In this document: piece after piece, positions 46,081-54,933 of the stretch
How the letters are laid out: every line of letters begins with the position of its first letter
How positions within the stretch are numbered: the stretch's first letter is position 1
NCBI RefSeq assembly: GCF_001855565.1
Contig: NZ_MKCR01000035.1
Location: 1-64,000 of the forward strand
Direction of reading: 5' to 3'
Length of the DNA stretch: 64,000 bases
Source of the DNA: Chromobacterium amazonense
GTDB lineage: Bacteria > Pseudomonadota > Gammaproteobacteria > Burkholderiales > Chromobacteriaceae
The notes under the pieces: generated by a model
Seen by the model: only the letters and a program-made list of their open reading frames with translations
Told to the model about the DNA's origin: nothing
Databases searched by the model: none
Made by a program: the position numbers and the translations under genes

Positions 46081-46473
46081 TCAGGCGGCCGCGCCGTCGC
46101 TGGCGATCACCTTGCGGCAGTGCGCTTCCAGCGTGCCGATTTCGTCCAATACGGCGTCGATGTCGCGCCGCTGCTCTTCCAGCTGGCGGCGGCGCGCCTG
46201 CAGCAGGTCCAGCAATTTTTGCGACTGGCTGGCCTCGTCGCGCGCCAGCTGGTACATGTCTATGATCTCGCGAATCTCGGCCAAGGACAGGCCGATGCGC
46301 TTGCCGCGCAGGATCAGCTTGAGCCGCGCGCGGTCGCGCCGGGTGAACAGGCGCTGGCGGCCATCGCGTTGCGGCTCGATCAGGCCTTGTTCTTCATAGA
46401 AGCGTATGGTGCGCAGCGTGACATCGAATTCGCGCGCCAGGTCGGAGATGGTGAAAAATTCGGCTTGGTTCAT
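46081..46473 (-). CDS. liuR: LiuR-like MerR-family regulator
   Basis: The 130-residue regulator has the MerR N-terminus 'FTISDLAREFDVTLRTIRFYEEQGLIEPQRDGRQRLFTRRDRARLKLILRGKRIGLSLAEIREIIDMYQLARDEASQS', which is the pattern of LiuR, followed by a coiled-coil dimer helix ('LLDLLQARRRQLEEQRRDIDAVLDEI'). No metal-binding cysteines, as expected for LiuR. LiuR represses leucine/isovalerate catabolism genes. A palindrome between this gene and the divergent acyl-CoA synthetase matches the one before liuA, supporting the name and suggesting autoregulation. Confidence 0.88.
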   Translation of the reverse strand: MNQAEFFTISDLAREFDVTLRTIRFYEEQGLIEPQRDGRQRLFTRRDRARLKLILRGKRIGLSLAEIREIIDMYQLARDEASQSQKLLDLLQARRRQLEEQRRDIDAVLDEIGTLEAHCRKVIASDGAAA

Positions 46474-46532
46474 AAAGTCTTCCTTGAGGCGGCGATTGTA
46501 GCGTTTTTCCCAACGCAGCAGCGCAAAGCTTG

Positions 46533-46557
46533 ATTTACGTTTACGTAATCGTCAATC
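46533..46557. promoter_or_regulatory. LiuR-like operator in the liuR/acyl-CoA synthetase spacer
   Basis: The core ACGTTTACGTAATCGT matches the liuA operator core at all but one base, and the flanking TTGATT / GTCAATC extends the dyad. It is centred about 47 bp before the synthetase start and 71 bp before the liuR start. Confidence 0.75.
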
Positions 46558-46591
46558 TGTCATTCGCAAACGACTTCAACGGGAGGGCTTG

Positions 46592-48280
46592 ATGCCGCAG
46601 TTCAGCTATGCCAACGGCGCCGTCGCGCAGCCGCTGCTGGGACAGACCATAGGGCGTTTTTTCGACGAGGCCTGCGAGCGCCATGGCGACAGATTGGCGC
46701 TGCGCGTGCGGCATCAGGATATCCGCTGGAGCTATGCCGAACTGAGGCGGCAGGTGGACAGCCTGGCTTGCGGCCTGCGCCGTTTGGGCCTGCAGCCCGG
46801 CGAACGGGTGGGCATCTGGTCGCAGAACCGGGCCGAGTGGGTGCTGATGCAATTCGCCGCCGCCAAGGCGGGGCTGGTGCTGGTCAACATCAATCCCGGC
46901 TATCGCCGCGCCGAGCTGGAATATGCGCTGAACAAGGTGCAGTGCCGCGCGCTGGTCTTGTCGCCCAGCTTCAAGAGCAGCGATTACGTCGCCATGATCC
47001 GCGATCTGGCGCCGGAGCTGGACCACTGCCAGCCCGGGGAACTGAGCGCGGCTAGGCTGCCGGATCTGCGTTGGGTGGTGCGGATGGGGCAGCAGGCATT
47101 GCCGGGCATGCTGGCTTTTTCCCAGTTGCTGGCCGAGCCGTCGGAACAAGAACTGGCCGAATTGCGAGCTTTGGGCGACACGCTGCAGTTCGACGAGGCG
47201 GTCAATATCCAGTTCACGTCAGGCACCACTGGCCACCCCAAGGGCGCCACGCTGTCGCACCACAATATCCTCAACAACGCCTGGTTCGTCGGCGCAGCCA
47301 TGAAGCTGGGGCCGGGCGACAGGCTGTGCATTCCGGTGCCGCTTTATCACTGCTTCGGCATGGTGATGGGCAGCCTGTGCTGCGTCTGCCACGGCGCGGC
47401 CATGGTGTTCCCGGCCGAGGGCTTTGATGCCGAGGCGGTGCTGGAGGCGGTGCAGCAGGAGCGCTGCACCGCCTTGCATGGCGTGCCGACCATGTTTATT
47501 TCCCTGCTCGATCATCCGCGCTTCGGCGAATTCGACCTGAGCAGCCTGCGCACCGGCATCATGGCGGGCAGCCCGTGCCCGGTGGAGGTGATGCGCCGGG
47601 TGATAGAGCGTATGGACATGGCCGAGGTGACGATTTGTTACGGCATGACGGAAACCAGCCCGGTCAGCCTGCAGAGCGCCACGGACACGCCGCTGGCGCA
47701 GCGCGTCAGCACCGTGGGCTTCGTTCACCCGCATGTCGAGGTGAAGATCGTCGATGCCGAAGGCCGTATTGTGCCGCGTGGCGTCAGCGGCGAGCTGTGC
47801 GTGCGCGGCTATTCGGTGATGCTGGGCTATTGGGGCGACGAAGAGATGACGCGCGCCGCCATCGATGGCGCCGGCTGGATGCATAGCGGCGACCTGGCCG
47901 CGATGAACGAGGACGGCTCGGTCAATATCGTGGGGCGAGTCAAGGACATGGTGATCCGCGGCGGCGAGAACGTCTATCCGCGCGAGATAGAAGAGTTTCT
48001 GTACCGCCATCCCAAGATCCAGGAGGTGCAGGTGATAGGGGTGCCGGATGTCCGCTATGGCGAGGAGCTATGCGCCTGGATCCGCCTGCGCGATGGCGAA
48101 CAGGCCAGCGCCGAGGAGATCCGCGCTTTTTGCCAGGGGCAGATCGCGCATTACAAGATTCCGCGTTACATCGAATTTGTGGACAGCTTCCCGATGACGG
48201 TCACCGGCAAGATACAGAAGTACTTGATGCGGCGGCAGGTGCTGGAGAAGCTGGGGCTGGACGATGTGAAAACCGCATGA
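46592..48280 (+). CDS. Acyl-CoA synthetase (AMP-binding, FadD-like)
   Basis: The 562-residue acyl-adenylating enzyme has '[26 protein letters not shown]' (P-loop), '[28 protein letters not shown]' (A5), '[43 protein letters not shown]' (A7-A8) and the catalytic Lys in '[13 protein letters not shown]' (A10). It resembles short/medium-chain synthetases such as the DVU-type acyl-CoA ligases of LiuR regulons. Divergence from liuR with a shared operator suggests it activates isovalerate or another branched acid, but this is inference. ATG 46592 has GGGAGG eight bases upstream. Confidence 0.9.
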   Translation: MPQFSYANGAVAQPLLGQTIGRFFDEACERHGDRLALRVRHQDIRWSYAELRRQVDSLACGLRRLGLQPGERVGIWSQNRAEWVLMQFAAAKAGLVLVNINPGYRRAELEYALNKVQCRALVLSPSFKSSDYVAMIRDLAPELDHCQPGELSAARLPDLRWVVRMGQQALPGMLAFSQLLAEPSEQELAELRALGDTLQFDEAVNIQFTSGTTGHPKGATLSHHNILNNAWFVGAAMKLGPGDRLCIPVPLYHCFGMVMGSLCCVCHGAAMVFPAEGFDAEAVLEAVQQERCTALHGVPTMFISLLDHPRFGEFDLSSLRTGIMAGSPCPVEVMRRVIERMDMAEVTICYGMTETSPVSLQSATDTPLAQRVSTVGFVHPHVEVKIVDAEGRIVPRGVSGELCVRGYSVMLGYWGDEEMTRAAIDGAGWMHSGDLAAMNEDGSVNIVGRVKDMVIRGGENVYPREIEEFLYRHPKIQEVQVIGVPDVRYGEELCAWIRLRDGEQASAEEIRAFCQGQIAHYKIPRYIEFVDSFPMTVTGKIQKYLMRRQVLEKLGLDDVKTA

Positions 48281-48372
48281 TATCGGACAAGCGATGACAG
48301 CAAAATGCGCCGCCAGAGCCACGCTTTTGGCTTACAATGCCGCCAAACCGATTCACCTTGAGGAATGACACC

Positions 48373-49053
48373 ATGACCGTGACCGAATTCAACGATGCAG
48401 ACCTGACCCGTCTTGAAACGCTGCTGACGCCGTTGTCCGCCAGCGGCAGCACCATGCGCCCGGACGAAGTGCAGGGCTTCTTCGCCGCGCTGGCCAGCGG
48501 TCCGGACAAGGTGGACGCCGCGTTCTGGCTGCCGGAAGTGCTGGGCGACGCGCCGGCCTTTGAAAACGCGGCGGACGAAACCGAACTGAAGGCTCTGCTG
48601 CAGAAGCTGTTCGACAGCATCCGCGAAACGCTGGCCGAAGGCGACGAGCTGGACATGATCCTGTACGCCGAAGAAGGCAGCGAAGAGGAGGGCGAGCCGG
48701 ACTACTGGCCGTGGGCCAACGCCTACCTGTACGCGCTGGATCTGGTCGACACTGACTGGTTCGAAGTGGCGGAAGAGGACGAAGGCTTCGAAAGCCTGAT
48801 GATGCCGATGCTGGTGCTGGGCGGCGCCTTTGAGGACGAGGACGGCGGCGAAGACCTGCTGACCTTCACCGATGAGGAAGTCGAAGGCTATAAGGAAGAG
48901 CTGACCGACGCCCTGGTGGCCGTGTTCGGCTACTGGCGCGCCAAGGAACAGGCGCCGACCACGGTTCGCCGCGAAGGCGACAAAGTCGGCCGCAATGATA
49001 TGTGCCCGTGCGGCAGCGGCAAGAAGTACAAGGCCTGCTGCGGCGCCAACTAA
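48373..49053 (+). CDS. UPF0149/YecA-like protein with C-terminal SEC-C motif
   Basis: The 226-residue acidic protein has a UPF0149 (YgfB-like) helical domain: '[34 protein letters not shown]', and a long Asp/Glu-rich middle ('[52 protein letters not shown]'). It ends with a zinc-binding SEC-C motif '[19 protein letters not shown]', as in SecA and YecA. SEC-C domains bind zinc and ribosomes or SecB. E. coli YecA (221 aa) has the same layout. ATG 48373 follows AGGAATG; a TACAAT box at 48333-48338 may be its -10. Terminator follows. Confidence 0.92.
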   Translation: MTVTEFNDADLTRLETLLTPLSASGSTMRPDEVQGFFAALASGPDKVDAAFWLPEVLGDAPAFENAADETELKALLQKLFDSIRETLAEGDELDMILYAEEGSEEEGEPDYWPWANAYLYALDLVDTDWFEVAEEDEGFESLMMPMLVLGGAFEDEDGGEDLLTFTDEEVEGYKEELTDALVAVFGYWRAKEQAPTTVRREGDKVGRNDMCPCGSGKKYKACCGAN

Positions 49054-49077
49054 ACCTGATCGGCTGGCTGGGTTCAG

Positions 49078-49102
49078 AAAGCGGACGCGAGTCCGCTTTT
49101 TT
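49078..49102 (+). terminator. Intrinsic terminator of the UPF0149 gene
   Basis: The stem AAAGCGGAC / GTCCGC(TTT) with loop GCGA is followed by T6. Confidence 0.92.
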
Positions 49103-49378
49103 CATGGGCCTGGCCTAGGTTGGCGATAAGGGCATGGATTGCTTGCCGCGCCGTTCCGGAGCCAGCGATGGCCGCCGCCATCCGTTTGGGTCACCATCAT
49201 TCGCCCCGCCTCTGTTTTGGCGGCGGCCTTTTCCCGCTACGCTAAGCGCCGCCGCCATCCGTTGCGGAGCATGGCCGCCATCAAATTTGTTTCAAATCAA
49301 GAGAGGTCCGACTGCCGCGGCGCGACAAACGATAAGCCTGTAAATTAGCAATGGTTAATTTACATTAAGGATCAGGTC
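49103..49378. other. Intergenic region with direct repeat and an operator-like palindrome before the dcuC-type gene
   Basis: No convincing gene. CCGCCGCCATCCGTT occurs twice, near 49170 and 49247. Just before the carrier gene, GTAAATTA (49340-49347) and TAATTTAC (49356-49363) form an inverted repeat with an eight-base spacer, 16 bp from the start codon; it may bind a repressor covering the ribosome site or -10. No FNR or Crp box was recognised. Confidence 0.45.
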
Positions 49379-50728
49379 ATGGAGCTGCTGCTTGGCCTTA
49401 TCGTCACCATTCTGGTGGGACGCTATATTTTCAAGGGTTATTCCGCCACTGGGGTCTTGCTGGTCGGCGGTCTGTTTCTGCTGCTGGTTTCCGTGCTGCT
49501 GGGGCATGCCATTCTGCCCAAGAATGTGGCGAGCACGGGTCATCCTTTTGCAGATATTCCGGAATACGTCAAGTTCTTGCTCAGCAATCGCGCTGCCGAT
49601 CTGGGCCTGATGGTGATGGCCCTGTGCGGCTTTGCCAGTTACACCACGCATATTGGCGCCAACGACATGGTGGTCAAGCTCGCGTCTCGTCCCTTGAGCA
49701 AGATACATTCGCCGTATGTGCTGATGGTGGCGGCGTATTTTGTCGCCTGCGTGCTGTCGCTGGCGGTGTCTTCAGCCACCGGCCTGGGCGTGTTGCTGAT
49801 GGCCACGCTGTTTCCCTTGATGGTGAATATGGGCATCAGCCGCGGCGCCGCGGCGGCGATTTGCGCCTCGCCGGCGGCGGTGATCCTGTCGCCCACTTCC
49901 GGCGACGTGGTGATCGCGGCCCAGGCTTCGCAGATGCCCTTGATCGATTTCGCTTTCAAGACCACGCTGCCCATCTCCATCGCGGCCATCCTGTGCATGG
50001 GCGCCACGCATTTCTTCTGGCAACGCTATCTGGACCGCAGGGCCGGCGTGGCGCTGAGCCGCCAGGATGTGAAGGAGATCCAGACCCAGGCGCCGGCGTT
50101 TTATGCGCTGCTGCCGTTCACTCCCATCGTCGGCGTGCTGGTGTTCAACGGCAAGATCGCGCCTGAGCTGCACATCGTCACCATCCTGATCATCTGCATT
50201 CTGCTGACGTCTTGCCTCGAATTCATCCGCTATCGCCATGCCAAGCCGGTGTTCGCCGGGCTGGACACGGTTTATAAGGGCATGGGCGACGCGTTCACCA
50301 GCGTGGTCATGTTGATCGTCGCCGCCGGCGTGTTCGCGCAGGGGCTGTCCACGCTGGGTTTCATCAGCCAGTTGATCGCGTTGGCGCAGTCATTCGGCTC
50401 CGGCGCCGTGGTGCTGATGCTGGTGTTGGTGGCGATCACCACCATCGCCGCGCTGACCACCGGTTCCGGCAATGCGCCGTTCTACGCTTTTGTCGAGCTG
50501 ATTCCCAAACTGGCGGCGCAGTCCGGCATCAATCCGGCCTTCCTGGCCATCCCCATGCTGCAGGCGTCCAATCTGGGGCGCACGGTGTCGCCGGTGTCCG
50601 GCGTGGTGGTGGCCTGTTCCGGCATGAGCCAGGTGTCGCCTTTCGAGATCGTCAAGCGCACGTCCTTGCCGATAGCGGTGGGGCTGGCGGTGGTGATCGC
50701 GGGTACCTGCGTGCTGGTGCCGGCCTGA
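49379..50728 (+). CDS. DcuC-family C4-dicarboxylate carrier
   Basis: The 449-residue membrane protein resembles DcuC: 'LLVGGLFLLLVSVLLGHAILP', 'LMVMALCGFASYTTHIGANDMVVKLASRPL' and 'SATGLGVLLMATLFPLMVNMGISRGAAAAICASPAAVILSPTSGDVVIAAQAS', with the re-entrant Ser/Thr-rich segments of the family, then 'TTGSGNAPFYAFVELIPKLAAQSGI' and 'GRTVSPVSGVVVACSGMSQVSPFEIVKRTS'. DcuC exports succinate or exchanges fumarate for succinate under anaerobiosis. Length matches (about 460). ATG 49379 with AAGGATC upstream. No fumarate or succinate genes adjoin. Confidence 0.9.
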   Translation: MELLLGLIVTILVGRYIFKGYSATGVLLVGGLFLLLVSVLLGHAILPKNVASTGHPFADIPEYVKFLLSNRAADLGLMVMALCGFASYTTHIGANDMVVKLASRPLSKIHSPYVLMVAAYFVACVLSLAVSSATGLGVLLMATLFPLMVNMGISRGAAAAICASPAAVILSPTSGDVVIAAQASQMPLIDFAFKTTLPISIAAILCMGATHFFWQRYLDRRAGVALSRQDVKEIQTQAPAFYALLPFTPIVGVLVFNGKIAPELHIVTILIICILLTSCLEFIRYRHAKPVFAGLDTVYKGMGDAFTSVVMLIVAAGVFAQGLSTLGFISQLIALAQSFGSGAVVLMLVLVAITTIAALTTGSGNAPFYAFVELIPKLAAQSGINPAFLAIPMLQASNLGRTVSPVSGVVVACSGMSQVSPFEIVKRTSLPIAVGLAVVIAGTCVLVPA

Positions 50729-50737
50729 TGGCTGGGG

Positions 50738-50997
50738 GCTGTTGACGTTTGGTGGGTGGATCGCGTTTGCGCCGATTTGTGCCGGAAGCAAGGCGCACAG
50801 TCCGCCGCATAGTCATTCTATGCAAGGGCTGGGCAACGTGGCTTCCGGCACAAAGCGGCCAAACCCGCATGGCCGGGCGCCTTTCGCGCCGACTCTTCGT
50901 TGTTCCGCGCTGGCAGAGAATGACTATGCGGAGCGCGAAATGCCTCGATTTGGCGCAAAACGCATCCCGGCGCGACCTCTCACCAAACGTCAACAGC
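50738..50997. repeat. 260-bp palindromic dispersed element, full copy
   Basis: The element begins and ends with perfect 17-bp inverted repeats (GCTGTTGACGTTTGGTG). Inside are two more nested pairs: CCGCATAGTCATTCT.TGC at 50805-50823 inverted at 50913-50931, and a 14-bp perfect pair TTTGTGCCGGAAGC (50776-50789) with GCTTCCGGCACAAA (50841-50854). It therefore can fold into a multi-branched structure over almost its whole length. No ORF inside is credible. It fills the 278-bp gap between the DcuC-type gene and the first DUF5610-like gene. A half copy lies at 4651-4784. Confidence 0.88.
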
Positions 50998-51006
50998 TCC
51001 TAGGGT

Positions 51007-51522
51007 TCAGGCTATGCCGAATCGCTCATCCAGCAGCTTGCTGGTCAACTGATGCAAGCCTTGCAATTGGGCTTGGGTGGCAGGGGGCAGGGCATTCAAT
51101 TGGATCAGCACCTGGCAGGTTTCCTGCAAGCCGCGGTCCAGGCCCTGGCGCGCCAGCGGCGCGAAGGCGAGGCCGGCTTCGCGGATAGATAAGTGGGGAT
51201 GGGACTGGCAGTAGCGTTCGAACAGCATGGCGATGCCCAGCAGCAGATGCTGGCTGTGGCTGGTGCCGGGCAATTCCCCCTCCGGCCGCGGCCCCGGGGC
51301 GTGATCGAGTCCAGCCAGATGCGCCACTTGATCCATGGTCGCGCTGTACAGCAACTCTGCGGCCTGATGGCCGCGGCTCAGGCCGATGTCGGCGCTATCG
51401 TCCTGTTCTGGCTGTTGTTCGCCATGGCCGCCGGCGCGCCATCCCTCGCTGCTTACGCGGTTGCCCTGGCGCGGATGCACCGGGCTGATCGGAGAGATGA
51501 TGATGTCGTCGTCGATGGCCAT
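51007..51522 (-). CDS. Hypothetical protein, weak paralogue of the next gene
   Basis: The 171-residue protein is hydrophilic and disordered-looking for 60 residues, then helical. Its C-terminus, 'FAPLARQGLDRGLQETCQVLIQLNALPPATQAQLQGLHQLTSKLLDERF', aligns in spacing with 'FIKLVRQGFEQGYQEATDILKNLNVFNGDVSANAQKTYNLVEQGFNNFL' of the upstream gene product, so the two are probably diverged paralogues of the DUF5610 kind. It begins 26 bp after the upstream gene ends on the same strand and ends nine bases from the palindromic element. Function unknown. Confidence 0.7.
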   Translation of the reverse strand: MAIDDDIIISPISPVHPRQGNRVSSEGWRAGGHGEQQPEQDDSADIGLSRGHQAAELLYSATMDQVAHLAGLDHAPGPRPEGELPGTSHSQHLLLGIAMLFERYCQSHPHLSIREAGLAFAPLARQGLDRGLQETCQVLIQLNALPPATQAQLQGLHQLTSKLLDERFGIA

Positions 51523-51548
51523 GGCAGGGACTCCGCCGCTTCAGCCGA

Positions 51549-52205
51549 TCAGCTGCCGCTGCCTTGGTTGGACGCGGCTTGCGTTTTGCTGCTGTCTTGA
51601 TATTGCGACAGGAAATTATTAAAGCCTTGCTCCACCAGGTTGTAGGTTTTCTGCGCGTTGGCGGAGACATCGCCATTGAACACGTTCAGGTTTTTCAGGA
51701 TATCCGTGGCTTCTTGATAGCCCTGCTCAAAACCCTGGCGCACAAGCTTGATGAAGCTCTGGGCCTGATCGCTCGCGTTCTGGTCCGGATGCTGCTGCTG
51801 ATACAGGCCAAACAAGCCCAGCGCGCCGTCGAGGATGCGCTTGGACGTGGCGTCGGGAGACATGTCATCGTCGCTGGCGCTGTTGCTGGCGCCGCTGCTG
51901 TCCTGTTGCTGGATCGAAATGCTCAGCTGCGTGCTGCTGATCTGGAGACTGGCGCTGCCCTGGCTTCCGCTCTGGTTGTTGCCATTGGCGAAGTCGGCGT
52001 TCAGAACCTGGTTGATGTTGGTGATCGAGGCCTTGAGCAGCAGAGATTGAGACTGTTTTCCGCTGCTGATGGATACGCTGAGCGATTCAACCAGCAGCTG
52101 ATTCAGTTGGTTGCGTGCGGTCTGGGCGCTGTAGGCGCTGTTTTGCGTTTGCGACGCGCCGCCGGTTTGGCTGGGCTGGTTGTTGTTCAATGACGAGATT
52201 GACAT
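51549..52205 (-). CDS. DUF5610-like protein
   Basis: The 218-residue protein starts with a Ser/Gln/Asn-rich stretch ('MSISSLNNNQPSQTGG'), then 'ARNQLNQLLVESLSVSISSGKQSQSLLLKASITNIN', a second low-complexity part rich in Ser, Gln and Asp, and a C-terminal helical part 'ATSKRILDGALGLFGLYQQQHPDQNASDQAQSFIKLVRQGFEQGYQEATDILKNLNVFNGDVSANAQKTYNLVEQGFNNFL'. This resembles DUF5610, a proteobacterial family of unknown role often encoded away from obvious operons. No signal peptide. AGGAGT lies six bases before ATG 52205; a GTG three bases upstream is possible. The composition recalls secreted or surface flexible proteins, but that is a guess. Confidence 0.72.
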   Translation of the reverse strand: MSISSLNNNQPSQTGGASQTQNSAYSAQTARNQLNQLLVESLSVSISSGKQSQSLLLKASITNINQVLNADFANGNNQSGSQGSASLQISSTQLSISIQQQDSSGASNSASDDDMSPDATSKRILDGALGLFGLYQQQHPDQNASDQAQSFIKLVRQGFEQGYQEATDILKNLNVFNGDVSANAQKTYNLVEQGFNNFLSQYQDSSKTQAASNQGSGS

Positions 52206-52261
52206 CACAGACTCCTATCGGCGCATGGTTGCCGCTTGGCGCTCGCTAAGGGTGGAGGGGA

Positions 52262-52282
52262 ATGACTTTAAGTATGACTTTA
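52262..52282. promoter_or_regulatory. Direct repeat upstream of the DUF5610-like gene
   Basis: ATGACTTTA occurs twice (52262-52270 and 52274-52282), start to start 12 bp, about 60 bp before the start codon. It could be a site for a regulator that binds direct repeats. No factor can be named. Confidence 0.35.
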
Positions 52283-52350
52283 TTTCGGCCGCGGCATGGA
52301 AAACTTGTGGCTTGGCGGGAGGGCTTAAGTAGTTTTGCGATGAAAACGCA

Positions 52351-52381
52351 ACAGGCCGCTCCCTCGCGGTGAGCGGCCTGT
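52351..52381 (-). terminator. Hairpin after the acyl-CoA dehydrogenase gene
   Basis: The 10-bp stem ACAGGCCGCT / AGCGGCCTGT has an 11-base loop and lies 22 bp after the stop codon. The minus-strand sequence that follows has only a short, interrupted T stretch. Confidence 0.6.
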
Positions 52382-52402
52382 CATGGACGCGTTGAGCCTG
52401 CT

Positions 52403-54187
52403 TTAGAAAGCGAAGTGCTCGTCTGCCAATGCCATCAGCGGCTTGGCGCCGGACTTGATGCTTGCCTTCAGCGCTTCCACTTCCGGCAACAGCTTGGCGT
52501 AGTAGAAGCGGGCAGTGGCGATCTTGGCCTGGTAGAAGGCGTCGTCGCCGTTGCCGAGCTTGGCGTAAGAGACTTCCGCCATGCGCGCCCACAGCCAGGC
52601 GTAGGTCAGGTGGCCCACCAGGCGCAGGTAGTCGGTGGCGGCGGCGCCGGCTTCATCTTTGTCCGACAGGCTGGCCATGCCGATGCCCATGGTGATTTCG
52701 CCCACTTCCTTCATCAGCTTGGACAGCGGGCCGACAAATTCGCCCAGCTGCGCATGGCCTTCGTACTGCTGGCAGAACTTGTGGATCAGCTTGGTGAACT
52801 TGCGCAGCTTGGCGCCCTGGTCCAGCAACACTTTGCGGCCCAGCAGGTCTATCGCCTGGATGCCGTTGGTGCCTTCGTAGATTTGCGAGATGCGGCAGTC
52901 GCGCACCAGTTGCTCCATGCCCCATTCGCGGATGAAGCCGTGGCCGCCGAAGACTTGCATGCCCAGGTTGGCGGCGGCATAGCCGTTGTCGGTCATGAAG
53001 GCCTTGGCCACCGGAGTCAGCAGCGCCACCAGATCGGCGGCGTCGGCGCGGGCGGCGGCGTCCGGGTGTTTGTCCTCGATGTCCAGTTGCAGCGCCAGCA
53101 TGGCGGCCAAGGCGCGCCCGGCCTCGGTGTAGGCTTTCTGCGTCAGCAGCATGCGGCGCACGTCGGGGTGGACGATGATGGGATCGGCGGCCTTGTCCGG
53201 ATATTTGGCGCCGTTCAGCGCGCGCATCTGCAGCCGTTCGCGGGCGTAGGCCAGCGCGCCCTGGAACGAGGCCTCGCCTATGCCCAGACCCTGCATGCCG
53301 CAGCCGAGGCGGGCGGCGTTCATCATGGTGAACATGCAGGCCAGGCCCTTGTTCGGTTCGCCGATCAGCCAGCCCTGCGCGCCATCCAGGTTGATCACGG
53401 CGGTGGCATTGGCCTTGATGCCCATCTTGTGCTCCAGGCTGCCGCAGGAAACGGCATTGCGCACGCCCTTGTCAAGGAACTTGGGCACGATGAACAGCGA
53501 GATGCCCTTCACGTCCTTGGGCGCGTCCGGCAGGCGGGCCAGCACCAGATGGATGATGTTGTCGGACAGATCGTGTTCGCCAGCGGAAATGAAGATCTTG
53601 GTGCCGGTGACGCGGTAGCTGCCATCGTCATTCGGCTCGGCCCTGGCTTTGAGCAGGCCGAGGTCGGTGCCGCAGTGCGGCTCGGTCAGGCACATGGTGC
53701 CGGTCCAGCTGCCGTCCACCAGTTTGGGCAGGTACTGCGCTTTTTGTTGCTCAGTGCCGTGGGCGTGAATGGCAGAATACGCGCCATGCGACAGGCCGGG
53801 GTACATCGACCAGGCCACGTTGGCGGAGCACTGCATTTCCATGATGGGGAAGGCCATGCTCTTGGGCATGCCCTGGCCGCCGAAGGCGGGATCGCAATCC
53901 AGCGCCGGGAAACCCAGCTCGCAATACTGCTTGTAAGCTTCCTTGAAGCCTGCCGGCGTGGTGACGGATTTGGTCGCGCTGTCGAACTGGCAGCCTTCCT
54001 CATCGCCCAGACGGTTCAACGGCGCGAGTTCCGATTCACAGAACTGGGCGGCCTGCTCCAAGTAGGCCTGGAAGATGTCCTGCGTCGCTTCTTCATAACC
54101 TGGCAACGTGGGGATGATGTCCTGTACCTTGATCAGTTCGTTGAGAACGAAATCAAAGTCGCGCAGCGGGGCTTGGTAAGCAGGCAT
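52403..54187 (-). CDS. Acyl-CoA dehydrogenase, long form with C-terminal extension
   Basis: The 594-residue flavoprotein is of the long acyl-CoA dehydrogenase group (about 600 aa) with the extra N- and C-terminal domains seen in FadE-like and DmdC-like enzymes. Visible are 'MPAYQAPLRDFDFVLNELI' (typical N-terminus), 'GTMCLTEPHCGTDLGLLKARAEP', 'GTKIFISAGEHDLSDNIIHLVLARLPDAPKDVKGISLFIVPKFL', 'EHKMGIKANATAVINLDGAQGWLIGEPNKGLACMFTMMN' and the catalytic Glu in 'CRISQIYEGTNGIQAIDLLGRK'. ATG 54187 starts the family N-terminus, with GGAGAAAC just before it. Monocistronic with a hairpin behind. Chain-length preference unknown. Confidence 0.93.
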   Translation of the reverse strand: MPAYQAPLRDFDFVLNELIKVQDIIPTLPGYEEATQDIFQAYLEQAAQFCESELAPLNRLGDEEGCQFDSATKSVTTPAGFKEAYKQYCELGFPALDCDPAFGGQGMPKSMAFPIMEMQCSANVAWSMYPGLSHGAYSAIHAHGTEQQKAQYLPKLVDGSWTGTMCLTEPHCGTDLGLLKARAEPNDDGSYRVTGTKIFISAGEHDLSDNIIHLVLARLPDAPKDVKGISLFIVPKFLDKGVRNAVSCGSLEHKMGIKANATAVINLDGAQGWLIGEPNKGLACMFTMMNAARLGCGMQGLGIGEASFQGALAYARERLQMRALNGAKYPDKAADPIIVHPDVRRMLLTQKAYTEAGRALAAMLALQLDIEDKHPDAAARADAADLVALLTPVAKAFMTDNGYAAANLGMQVFGGHGFIREWGMEQLVRDCRISQIYEGTNGIQAIDLLGRKVLLDQGAKLRKFTKLIHKFCQQYEGHAQLGEFVGPLSKLMKEVGEITMGIGMASLSDKDEAGAAATDYLRLVGHLTYAWLWARMAEVSYAKLGNGDDAFYQAKIATARFYYAKLLPEVEALKASIKSGAKPLMALADEHFAF

Positions 54188-54375
54188 TCGGTTTCTCCAG
54201 TTCGGTTGGTGCGGCCTGGTGTGTGCCAGGGCGATGCGTTTTATGATGCCCCTGATCTGAGGCGTGGTTTCATTCAAACGCTTGTTTAAATTATTCCCAT
54301 GCTTTTGACAACCAAATTGCGCGCGAGTGCCCGGTAAACTGTGGCTTAACGGCAACGTGATGATTTGAATGCTGA

Positions 54376-54933
54376 ATGACATTATTGAAACGAAAAATCC
54401 GCGCGTTTTCCGAGTGCCGGCATGAATGGTTCGCCCATCCCGCCTTGCGCTGGCTGGCGCCGTATCTGGACCATCCGGCGCTCTGGGCCTTCAACCGCCG
54501 CAAGGTGGCGATGGGCGTGGCGGTGGGTTTGTATTCGGGCGTGATGCCCGGCTTTACGCAGAAGGCCACCGCGCTGGCGCTGACACTGCTGTTGCGGGTC
54601 AATCTGCCTGCGGCGATGGTAGTCTCGCTATACAGCAATCCCTTCACCGTGCTGCCCCTGTATTACTTGGCCTATCGTTATGGCCGCTGCTTACTGGGCG
54701 AGACCGGGCCGGCTACAATGACTGCGCCGCCCAGCTTTTTGGGACTGGGGCCGATGGCCTGGCTGGGGCGGATGCTGGCTTGGCTGGCGGAGCTGGGCTG
54801 GCCCTTGCTGGTGGGCATGCCTGCCCTGGGGTTGACGTTGGGCGCTGCGGGCTATCTGGCCACCCGCGTCGTATGGCGCTGGGCGGTAGTCAGCGCATGG
54901 AACAATAGAAAGGCGAAATGTGAATCTGCTTGA
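54376..54933 (+). CDS. DUF2062 membrane protein
   Basis: The 185-residue protein has a DUF2062 domain: 'NRRKVAMGVAVGLYSGVMPGFTQKATALALTLLLRVNLPAAMVVSLYSNPFTVLPLYYLAYRYG', with two or three hydrophobic segments and a third near the C-terminus. The 'G...G..P.....F' and 'NP.T..P.Y' patterns are diagnostic of the family, whose function is unknown. It heads a tight trio: its last 14 bases overlap the start of nudF. ATG 54376. Confidence 0.88.
   Translation: MTLLKRKIRAFSECRHEWFAHPALRWLAPYLDHPALWAFNRRKVAMGVAVGLYSGVMPGFTQKATALALTLLLRVNLPAAMVVSLYSNPFTVLPLYYLAYRYGRCLLGETGPATMTAPPSFLGLGPMAWLGRMLAWLAELGWPLLVGMPALGLTLGAAGYLATRVVWRWAVVSAWNNRKAKCESA

Noticed and set aside
49134-49348. Two 69-codon ORFs before the DcuC-type gene
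   Set aside because: Overlapping in different frames, no ribosome sites, low-complexity Arg/Pro/Ala content.
50742-51188. A 148-codon ORF across the palindromic element
   Set aside because: It follows the repeat sequence, which reads in several frames and is shared with the half copy; not a protein gene.
52415-54289. A 624-codon open frame on the plus strand opposite the acyl-CoA dehydrogenase
   Set aside because: Antisense shadow of a clearly recognised gene; no family signature.
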